Shown in pieces: positions 6,482 to 12,460 of a DNA stretch of 19,722 bases. Source of the DNA: JACDBZ01 sp036262075 (GTDB lineage: Bacteria > Chloroflexota > Limnocylindria > QHBO01); NCBI GenBank assembly GCA_036262075.1, contig DATAJO010000035.1:1-19722 (forward strand), in the 5' to 3' direction. Under the pieces are notes generated by a model. It made no database searches and was not told the origin of the DNA. It saw only the letters and a program-made list of their open reading frames with translations. Position 1 is the first letter of the stretch. Every line of letters begins with the position of its first letter. Made by a program: the position numbers and the translations under genes.

Positions 6482-7831
6482 TCATGTGTCCAGGAGCTGC
6501 GCCGCCGCCCGTCGTGCGGCCGGCAGGACGCTGGCGAGGTCCATGGTCGTCAGGGTGCGGTCGTCCACGACGACCCGGCCGTCCACGAGGACGGTCCGCA
6601 CGTCGGCGGCGCTGGCGCAGTACACGACCTGGGAAACCGGGTCATGGGTCACGGTCGCGTGCGGCGTATCGAGGTCGATGACCACGACGTCGGCTCGCTT
6701 GCCCGGCTCGATGCTGCCGATGAGGCCGTCGAGGCCGAGGGCACGAGCCCCGTTGACCGTCGCCATGGCCAGTGCCTGCATCGGCGGCACGGCCGCCGGG
6801 TCACGCCGGTGGGCGCGCTGGAGCAGCGACGCCATCTTCAGCACCTGGACCATGTCCTGCGCGTTGTTGCTTGCCGCGCCGTCGGTGCCGAGCGCGACGT
6901 TGCCGCCGGCCGCGGCCAGGTCGACGATCGGCGCAACGCCGTCGCCGAGGAACATGTTGCTCACCGGGTTGTGGGAGACGTGCACGCCGCGGCGGGCCAT
7001 GATCTCCACCTCGTCGGCATCGAGGGCGACGCTGTGCGGAGCGAGGACGGTGTCGTCGAGAACGCCGAGGCCGTCGAGCCATCGCACCACGCCGTCGACG
7101 CCATACCGATCCCGCACGGCGGCGACGACCCCCTCGTTCTCGGCCAGGTGCATGCTCTGGCGCAGCCCGCGGTCGTGGGCGTGACGATGCATGGCGGTGA
7201 CGAGTTCCGCCGAGGCGCTGACGCCCGGGGTGTTCGGCCCGGAGAGCAGCGAGAGCATCGGATCGCCGGTGCCCAGCTCGTCGACGAGCGCGTCGACGGC
7301 CTCGGTCGCCTCGTCGGGACGCTCGAGCGCGGAGGCCGGGGCCAGCTCGCCGAGGTCCATCGCCGTCCGCGCATAGGCGACGCGCACGCCGGCCTCGCGC
7401 ATGCCCTCGATCGTGGCGCGGGCCAGTGCGGTCGATCGGTTCAGGAAGTTGTGCTCGACCACGGTGGTGACGCCGGAGAGCAGGGACTCGCCACAGCCGA
7501 GCAGTGAGGCGACGTGGTTGTGCTCCTCGGTCAGGCGTTCGCCGAGGTGATAGATGTTGCGCAGCCACTCGCTGAACGGAAGCCGCTCGTAGACGCCCCG
7601 CAGCAGCACCTGGAGCAGGTGGGTGTGCGCGTTGACGATGCCGGGCATGACGACGGCGTTCGTGGCATCGATGACCCGCGCGCCGTCGGGCACCTGCCCG
7701 CCGGCGTCCTCGATCGCGACGATGGCACCGTCGCGGACGATGACCGTCGCGCTCGGCAGCACGCGGCGGTCCGCGTCCATCGCGATCACGGTCCCACCCC
7801 GGATCGCCAGTGGCTGTCCGGGCCGGGTCAT
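6482..7831 (-). CDS. Amidohydrolase, TRZ/ATZ family (SAH/MTA deaminase-like)
   Basis: A 449-residue cytoplasmic metal-dependent hydrolase. Ligand positions are complete: HTH at 69-71, H228 and E231 in MHLAENE, H266 in APHSVAL, and D317 in LGTDGAASNNAQDM. That last motif is almost the textbook form of S-adenosylhomocysteine/5-methylthioadenosine deaminases and related aminohydrolases. It probably removes an amino group from a heterocycle, or hydrolyses another ring substituent. The ATG at 7829-7831 overlaps the preceding cysteine-hydrolase stop by ATGA, implying translational coupling. The gene sits downstream of a hydantoinase-like gene and an N-carbamoyl amidase-like gene, so a pathway of deamination, ring opening and carbamoyl removal is plausible. 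It is paralogous to 377-1756 but differs in the active-site loop (GAASNNA against GPASNDN), suggesting a different substrate. Confidence 0.92.
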   Translation of the reverse strand: MTRPGQPLAIRGGTVIAMDADRRVLPSATVIVRDGAIVAIEDAGGQVPDGARVIDATNAVVMPGIVNAHTHLLQVLLRGVYERLPFSEWLRNIYHLGERLTEEHNHVASLLGCGESLLSGVTTVVEHNFLNRSTALARATIEGMREAGVRVAYARTAMDLGELAPASALERPDEATEAVDALVDELGTGDPMLSLLSGPNTPGVSASAELVTAMHRHAHDRGLRQSMHLAENEGVVAAVRDRYGVDGVVRWLDGLGVLDDTVLAPHSVALDADEVEIMARRGVHVSHNPVSNMFLGDGVAPIVDLAAAGGNVALGTDGAASNNAQDMVQVLKMASLLQRAHRRDPAAVPPMQALAMATVNGARALGLDGLIGSIEPGKRADVVVIDLDTPHATVTHDPVSQVVYCASAADVRTVLVDGRVVVDDRTLTTMDLASVLPAARRAAAQLLDT

Positions 7832-8592
7832 GGGTTCGCGGGTGTGGCGCCGCCGTCCGCATCGGGCCCGTCGAGCATGGGGAGCAGCTCGTCGAGTCGG
7901 AGCACGTCGGCGTACCGGGAATGCAGGTCGAACAGGGCGATCGCGTGCGAGGTCGGGCTGCGGTCGAAGCAGCAGTCCTCCACCACGGCGGTCGGATAGT
8001 TGTACGAGAACGCGTCCACGCCGGACGAGCGAACGCAGCCGCTGGTGCTCGTGCCCGCGATGACGATGCTGTCGACCTGCAGGGCGTGCAGGTAGCTCAG
8101 CAGGGTCGTCCCGAAGAAGGCGCTCGGCTTGTCCTTGTCGATGACGATCTCACCCGGTGCCGGCGCGATCATGTCGGGGATCTGCATCGGGTCGACCTCG
8201 GCCGGGGTGTCGGCCAGCACGCGATGGTTCTTGCGCGCCCACGCCCCGGCGGTGACGGCGTCGACGCGCGGCGCCTGCCGGGTGTAGATGACCGGCAGCG
8301 AACGGGCGCGCATCGCGGCGATGAGCTCGGCGATTCGCGGGAGCGCATCCCAGGCGGCCTGCCCGCAGCTGTTGGGGAACCGCTTCACCGACTCGAGGAT
8401 CGGCTCGGGCCGGTCGCCGGTGAAGGCGTAGGTGATGTCGACCACGAGGAGGGCCGGCCGGGAGCCGATGCCCCCGCGCTGGCCCATGCCACTTGCCGCC
8501 AGGACGGCTCGGTCCTGGTCGGTGATGACCGAGTCCCACGGTCGTGGGCGGCCGGCGGTCGCCGGCGCCGCCCCTGATCGCGCGTCGCTCAT
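7828..8592 (-). CDS. Cysteine hydrolase, isochorismatase fold (N-carbamoylsarcosine amidase-like)
   Basis: A 254-residue amidase of the isochorismatase-like hydrolase family. The triad is visible: D52 in LLVVDITYAF, a Lys in VIDKDKPSAFFGT (K153 or K155) and the nucleophile C186 in GTSTSGCVRSS. That last motif and the downstream AIALFDLHSRYADV are close to N-carbamoylsarcosine amidase and maleamate amidohydrolase (NicF) sequences, from memory of these families. It should release ammonia from an N-carbamoyl or amide intermediate. ATG at 8592 was chosen because it overlaps the hydantoinase stop by ATGA. The longer upstream reading frame is only the shadow of the hydantoinase gene. An N-terminal extension of about 45 residues precedes the core fold. 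It overlaps the downstream amidohydrolase start by 4 bp. Confidence 0.9.
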   Translation of the reverse strand: MSDARSGAAPATAGRPRPWDSVITDQDRAVLAASGMGQRGGIGSRPALLVVDITYAFTGDRPEPILESVKRFPNSCGQAAWDALPRIAELIAAMRARSLPVIYTRQAPRVDAVTAGAWARKNHRVLADTPAEVDPMQIPDMIAPAPGEIVIDKDKPSAFFGTTLLSYLHALQVDSIVIAGTSTSGCVRSSGVDAFSYNYPTAVVEDCCFDRSPTSHAIALFDLHSRYADVLRLDELLPMLDGPDADGGATPANP

Positions 8593-10118
8593 ACCGCCGC
8601 CTGCGATCCGTACGGCCGCGGCCCGACCGGGCGGGTGTGGACGATGTTGTCGGTGCCCGGGGCGAGGTGGCGGCCGTCGGGCTCGCCGAGGACCTCGGTC
8701 CGCGGCTCGCCGTCCTTCCACTCCGCTACGACCCGGCCGCGGAGGATCGTCATGACCGGCCAGCCGGTGAGCCGATGGCCGTGCAGCAGCGTCCAGCCGG
8801 GCAGGGTATGAACCATCTCGTCGCGGACCTCGACCTCGCGATCCAGGTCGACGATGACGAAGTCGGCGTCGCTGCCGACCGCGATCGCGCCCTTGCGCGG
8901 CCACAGGCCGAAGATCTTCGCCGGAGTCGAGGCGCAGACCTCGACCAGCCGCTCGATCCCGATGCGCCCCTTGTTGACGCCCTCGCTGAGCATGATCGGC
9001 AGGAGCATCTCGACCCGTGAGGGGAACCCGCTCTTCTTGCGCGACCACACGCCCTCGGCGGCCATCTCCTCTCGGCGCCCGCGGGCGACGACGTGGTCCG
9101 AGCCGACGAGGTCGACGGTTCCGTCGGCGAGCGCCTCCCACAGCGCCTCCACCGCCTCACGGCTGCGGAGCGGGGTGTTGATCCGCCAGTCGTCGCGCGT
9201 GAAGTACAGCCACGGGGCGCCGGTCTGCGAGTAGATGCGCACCCCCTCCTCCCGGGCGCGCCGGATCTCCCGGAGCGTCAGCGGGTTCGTGGTGTGCTGC
9301 ACGTACATGGTGGCCCCGGTGATGAGGGCGAAGTACGAGAACTGGCGCACGTGATGCGCCTCGGCGAACCACGGCGAGCGGTCGTCCCAGGCTCCCATGT
9401 CGTCGCGGCCGGCGGCGAGGAGCCGCTTCTCGAGGACGCGGGCGACCTCCCAGTTCTCGGGGTGGATGTGCACCATCCCACCCACCTCGGCCGCGCGCTC
9501 GCATGCCAGGTACAGCGTGCCGTCGTCGAACCCGCGCGCCAGCCCGGTTCCGTTCGCGAACCAGAAGCTGTCGTTCGCCATGCGCTGGGTGTGGCAGTAG
9601 AACTTCACCGATGGGACGCCGAGCTCACGCGCGTAGCGCGGGATCTCCTCTGCCTGCTCGTCCGTCTCGATCTGGAACGTGAAGAAGAAGTCGGTGTGCG
9701 CCAGCTCGCTCCAGATCCCGAGCCCCTTCTCGAAGACCTCGAAGAAGGAGACGACGTCCTCCGGCCCGGACTCCTGCTTCCAGGGCTCCTGGCCGAAGCG
9801 GGGGGCCGGATTCTGGATGCCCCACGTCGTCACCCCGCTCGCGACCGCGGCCCGCGACTCCGACGGGACGACGTCGCGCAACGGGTGCGAATGGCCCGGG
9901 TGCGCCTCGGGGTCGACGATGCCCGGCAGGACGTAGCGACCCCTGGCGTCGATCGTCTCGCGGGCGTCGGGCAGGTCGGCCGCATCGCCGATGGCGACGA
10001 TCACTCCGTCGCGAACGGCGACGGCACCATCCTGGACGCCGGCCGGCGTCACCAGCCGGGCGTTGACGATCTTCAGGTCAGCGCCGTCCGGGCGCACATC
10101 GGGGGCATGGGTCGGCAT
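8589..10118 (-). CDS. Hydantoinase/dihydroorotase-like cyclic amidohydrolase with variant ExH metal site
   Basis: A 509-residue protein of the dihydropyrimidinase/hydantoinase/dihydroorotase type, which opens cyclic ureide rings to N-carbamoyl acids. The second half of the site looks intact: likely carboxylated Lys K172 in SVKFYC, H217/H219 in MVHIHP, H275 in YVQHTT and D341 in VGSDHVV. The first motif is unusual. Where the family normally has D-x-H-x-H, this protein has D69-P-E71-A-H73, followed by PGHSHP with further histidines at 76 and 78. It may use Glu as ligand or a shifted site. The C-terminal GSDADFVIVDLD is typical of the family. ATG at 10118 has GGAG 9 bases upstream. It is the first gene of a four-gene leftward operon whose promoter region holds a TGTATACA operator. 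The actual ring substrate is unknown. Confidence 0.87.
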   Translation of the reverse strand: MPTHAPDVRPDGADLKIVNARLVTPAGVQDGAVAVRDGVIVAIGDAADLPDARETIDARGRYVLPGIVDPEAHPGHSHPLRDVVPSESRAAVASGVTTWGIQNPAPRFGQEPWKQESGPEDVVSFFEVFEKGLGIWSELAHTDFFFTFQIETDEQAEEIPRYARELGVPSVKFYCHTQRMANDSFWFANGTGLARGFDDGTLYLACERAAEVGGMVHIHPENWEVARVLEKRLLAAGRDDMGAWDDRSPWFAEAHHVRQFSYFALITGATMYVQHTTNPLTLREIRRAREEGVRIYSQTGAPWLYFTRDDWRINTPLRSREAVEALWEALADGTVDLVGSDHVVARGRREEMAAEGVWSRKKSGFPSRVEMLLPIMLSEGVNKGRIGIERLVEVCASTPAKIFGLWPRKGAIAVGSDADFVIVDLDREVEVRDEMVHTLPGWTLLHGHRLTGWPVMTILRGRVVAEWKDGEPRTEVLGEPDGRHLAPGTDNIVHTRPVGPRPYGSQAAV

Positions 10119-10283
10119 CAGGCATCGCTCCGCACAAACAGGGCCGAATACAACAGTCGACAGTCCCCGGGCCCGCCGTCCGTATGTGCGTCCGTTTACC
10201 CGCGGCGATCGCTATTGTATACATCGATCGCAAGCGTCCGGACCCATTCCGCTGCGATCGCCGAACGCCGAGGAGGACAGCCC
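10119..10283. promoter_or_regulatory. Divergent promoter region with operator and half-site
   Basis: This 165-bp spacer lies between the leftward hydantoinase operon and the rightward decarboxylase-like gene. It contains a TGTATACA core (10216-10223) and a weaker half-site, ATACAA at 10148-10153 (TTGTAT read toward the hydantoinase operon). The rightward gene has a strong AGGAGGA ribosome site at 10271-10277. I found no clear -35 for the leftward transcript. Confidence 0.6.
10195..10223 (+). promoter_or_regulatory. Predicted promoter overlapped by TGTATACA operator
   Basis: TTTACC (10195-10200), exactly 17 bases, then TATACA (10218-10223) make a plausible -35/-10 pair for the gene at 10284. 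The operator core TGTATACA (10216-10223) covers the -10 box, so a bound protein would block RNA polymerase. GCGATCG (10205-10211) and CGATCGC (10225-10231) flank the core, though their centre is displaced by 1.5 bp. Confidence 0.5.
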
Positions 10284-11276
10284 ATGGCCTGCCGGCTCGT
10301 GCTCGCCTGCGAGCGCTACGACCGGACCGACGCCCTGCGTGACGGTCGCGTCCGCGCCAGCGGTCTCGAGCTCGAGTACCTCGTCCTCCCGGTCGAGGAG
10401 ATCATCTGGCGCATGCTCGGGCACCGCGAGTTCGACGTTGCCGAGACCTCGCTCGGCTCGTACATCGTCCGCCGCGACCGCGGCGTCGACGATCTCGTGG
10501 CCATCCCGGTCTTCACGTCACGCTCGTTCCGGCATGCCGCCCTCGTCGTTCGCGCCGACTCGGAGCTCCGCGACCCGAGCGAGCTTCGCGGCCGGCGAGT
10601 CGGGGTGCCCGAGTACCAGATGACGGCGGCCGTCTGGGTGCGCGGCTTCCTCGCCGACGACTTCGACGTCGCCCCGTCGGAGATCGCGTGGGTCCAGGGC
10701 GGCGTCGAGGTCGCCGGCCGGACGCCGCGCGAGCGCGTCACGCCGCCGGGCGTCGACCTGGTCGACGCGCCTCCCGATGCCACGCTGGCCGGGATGCTGG
10801 CCGACGGCTCCATCGACGCCCTCCTCACCGCCCGCCAGCCGTCGCCGGCGTCCCTCCGTGGCGTGCCGATCCGCCCGCTGTTGCCCGATCCGGCAGCGGC
10901 CGCGCGTGACTTCTTCCGCCGCACCGGCATCTTCCCGCCGATGCATACCGTCGTCGTTCGGCGCGAGGTGCTCGACGCGGACCCGTGGATCGCGCAGAGC
11001 CTCGTCACCGCCTTCTCGCAGGCCAAGGAGGTCGCGATCCGGGCGCTCGAGGAGACGAGCGCGCTGACCGTCACGCTCCCGTTCCTGCAGGAGCATCACG
11101 CGACCACGGTCGAGCTCATGGGCAGGGACTACTGGCCCTACGGCCTCGGCCCCGAGAACCGGCGGGCGCTGGCGACGATGATCGGCTACATGCATCGCGA
11201 GGGGCTGATCGGCTCACCCGTCGAGCCCGAGACGCTGTTCGCCGAGCCGACGCGATCCGACCAGTTCCGCGTCTGA
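10284..11276 (+). CDS. 4,5-dihydroxyphthalate decarboxylase-family / NMT1-like protein
   Basis: A 330-residue protein without a signal peptide or lipobox, so presumably cytoplasmic. The overall layout fits the 4,5-dihydroxyphthalate decarboxylase family, which shares the periplasmic-binding-protein fold: an N-terminal LACERYDRTDALRDG segment, the FDVAETSLGSYI segment near residues 51-62, LRGRRVGVPEYQMTAAVWVRG (strand and ligand loop), a C-terminal YWPYGLGPENR and a terminal LFAEPT. Some members decarboxylate aromatic diacids; others are of unknown role and are often called ABC substrate-binding proteins. Here a decarboxylase or ligand-binding role in heterocycle breakdown is inferred only from context. 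The start is ATG at 10284 with AGGAGGA six bases upstream. It stands alone between two operator-bearing spacers and is likely co-regulated with both neighbouring operons. Confidence 0.8.
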   Translation: MACRLVLACERYDRTDALRDGRVRASGLELEYLVLPVEEIIWRMLGHREFDVAETSLGSYIVRRDRGVDDLVAIPVFTSRSFRHAALVVRADSELRDPSELRGRRVGVPEYQMTAAVWVRGFLADDFDVAPSEIAWVQGGVEVAGRTPRERVTPPGVDLVDAPPDATLAGMLADGSIDALLTARQPSPASLRGVPIRPLLPDPAAAARDFFRRTGIFPPMHTVVVRREVLDADPWIAQSLVTAFSQAKEVAIRALEETSALTVTLPFLQEHHATTVELMGRDYWPYGLGPENRRALATMIGYMHREGLIGSPVEPETLFAEPTRSDQFRV

Positions 11277-11301
11277 CCTCGGCTGTGCCAGATCGGGGGA
11301 T

Positions 11302-11315
11302 CGTTGTATACAACG
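11302..11315. promoter_or_regulatory. Predicted operator, perfect 14-bp palindrome
   Basis: CGTTGTATACAACG is a perfect 14-bp inverted repeat containing the TGTATACA core shared with 4776 and 10216. It lies 83 bp before the pyrE start. A -10-like TATACT follows at 11321-11326, so the palindrome would sit between the -35 and -10 positions and block the promoter when occupied. It is the best-conserved of the three sites. GntR-family FadR-type regulators are known to bind short palindromes of this kind; the regulator itself is not in the window. Confidence 0.7.
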
Positions 11316-11320
11316 CTGGC

Positions 11321-11326
11321 TATACT
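11321..11326 (+). promoter_or_regulatory. Predicted -10 box of the pyrE-pyrD operon
   Basis: TATACT differs from the -10 consensus at one position and is conspicuous in GC-rich DNA. No good -35 hexamer lies 16-18 bp upstream (the sequence there is about GGATCG), so the promoter is weak or needs help. Confidence 0.4.
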
Positions 11327-11350
11327 GGGCCTCCGCGGCCGCAGGTGGGC

Positions 11351-11401
11351 ATGACCCGCCCTACGGCCGTTGCTGAATCCGAGACGGTGAAGGTGCAGTG
11401 A
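11351..11401 (+). CDS. Possible 16-codon leader peptide overlapping the pyrE start
   Basis: ATG at 11351 opens a 16-residue frame (MTRPTAVAESETVKVQ) whose TGA overlaps the pyrE GTG start as GTGA. It lies downstream of the predicted -10 box, and AGGTGG (11343-11348) is close upstream although spaced too tightly. Open frames of this size arise by chance in high-GC DNA, so this is tentative. If translated it would couple ribosome delivery to pyrE. Confidence 0.22.
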   Translation: MTRPTAVAESETVKVQ

Positions 11402-11961
11402 ACGCGCAGCGACTCTTCGACGACGGAGCCCGCGACCGCGACGAGCGGCGAGACGAGCTCGGACGTGACCTCGTCAGCGCCGCCTACCTGCGGGGCGATT
11501 TCGTGCTGAGCTCGGGGATGCGCAGCTCGTTCTACTTCGACAAGTACCTGTTCGAGACGAAGCCCGGAATCCTCCGACGCGTCTCGAACCTGCTGGCGGA
11601 GGAGATCCCGCCCGGCATCGACCGGATCGCCGGCACGGAGCTGGGCGCCGTCGCGCTCGCCGTGGCGCTGTCGCTCGAGATGGGCCTGCCGTTCGTCATC
11701 GCGCGCAAGGCGCCGAAGGGCTACAGCACGTCGCGGGCGGTCGAGGGCGAGCTGTATCCCGGCGAGCGGGTCGTCGTCGTGGAGGACGTGATCAGCACCG
11801 GCGCCCAGGCGATCCTCGCAGCGGATCGCTTGAAGGAGGCTGGTGGCGAGGTGGTGAAGGTGGTTGCCGTGATCGATCGTGAGCAGGACGGGCTGCAGGC
11901 CATCGCCGCGGCCGGCTACGAGTGCTCAGCACTGTTCTCCCTCTCGGAGCTGGGCGTATGA
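11398..11961 (+). CDS. pyrE: Orotate phosphoribosyltransferase
   Basis: A 187-residue type I PRTase that converts orotate and PRPP to OMP and pyrophosphate (reversible). Visible motifs are the orotate-side LSSGMRSSFYFDKY (37-50), the substrate/PRPP basic loop ARKAPKGYSTS (102-112) and the PRPP-binding loop VVVVEDVISTGAQ (125-137). Length and order match PyrE. GTG at 11398 gives the expected N-terminus; a modest AAGG element precedes it. It is the first gene of a five-gene operon joined by ATGA overlaps or a 5-bp gap, behind the palindromic operator. The usual partners pyrF, pyrB and carAB are absent, and a carbamoylase gene is inserted instead, so salvage or metering of orotate alongside a catabolic route is as plausible as de novo synthesis. 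Confidence 0.92.
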   Translation: MNAQRLFDDGARDRDERRDELGRDLVSAAYLRGDFVLSSGMRSSFYFDKYLFETKPGILRRVSNLLAEEIPPGIDRIAGTELGAVALAVALSLEMGLPFVIARKAPKGYSTSRAVEGELYPGERVVVVEDVISTGAQAILAADRLKEAGGEVVKVVAVIDREQDGLQAIAAAGYECSALFSLSELGV

Positions 11962-12455
11962 CCGCGCAGCCCACCGCCGCGGGCGGCATCTGGGACCTCC
12001 TCGCCGCCGGCGGCGTCACGCCCGAGGGCGACGAACCGGCTCCGTACCGGCCGCTGCGCGCGCCGTCGGCCGCATCCGACCTGGTGGCCCGCTTCGCCGA
12101 GGTCGCGCGGGAGGCGAACGCGGACCTCGTCCTCGTCTGGGACGAGCTCGACCAGATCGTGCTCGGCCAGCTGCTCGCCGCCCAGCTCGGCGTCGGCGTC
12201 GCACGGGCGTACGACGCGGACGGGCTCATCGCCATCCGCGACGACGCACCGCTCGACGGGCGCGTCCTGCTCGTGACCGATGCGCTGCGCGACCCGCGAA
12301 CCCTGGCGGCGATGCGCGGCATCGTCGAGCAGCAGGGATCGACCGTCGCCGGGATCGCCGTCCTCGTCGTCACCGACGACCTCCGCGAGGCGGCGGGCGA
12401 CGTGCCGGTCCACGCGCTCGCCGACTGGCGACAGCGGCCCGGCGGGGCCGGCTGA
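11958..12455 (+). CDS. Degenerate PRTase-like protein
   Basis: A 165-residue protein whose start overlaps the pyrE stop by ATGA. The pattern of strands (ADLVLVWDELDQIVLGQLLA, then GRVLLVTDALRDPRTLAAM, then AGIAVLVVTDD) resembles a PRTase fold. The PRPP loop, however, reads VTDALRDPRT (106-115) where active enzymes have two acidic residues followed by TTG/STG-type residues, so PRPP binding is probably lost. It could be a regulatory or structural partner of PyrE, or a catalytically changed paralogue. I do not recognise a named family. It starts at 11958 rather than at the upstream ATG 11922, because the overlap follows the operon's repeated pattern. Confidence 0.7.
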   Translation: MTAQPTAAGGIWDLLAAGGVTPEGDEPAPYRPLRAPSAASDLVARFAEVAREANADLVLVWDELDQIVLGQLLAAQLGVGVARAYDADGLIAIRDDAPLDGRVLLVTDALRDPRTLAAMRGIVEQQGSTVAGIAVLVVTDDLREAAGDVPVHALADWRQRPGGAG

Positions 12456-12460
12456 TCGGC

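Noticed and set aside
7828..9141. 437-residue form of the cysteine hydrolase
   Set aside because: The extra N-terminus is an out-of-frame reading of the hydantoinase gene. The ATGA overlap at 8589-8592 and family length fix the start at 8592.
9093..11276. 727-residue plus-strand reading of the decarboxylase-like gene
   Set aside because: The first about 397 residues are antisense to the hydantoinase. The strong AGGAGGA site and family length support the start at 10284.
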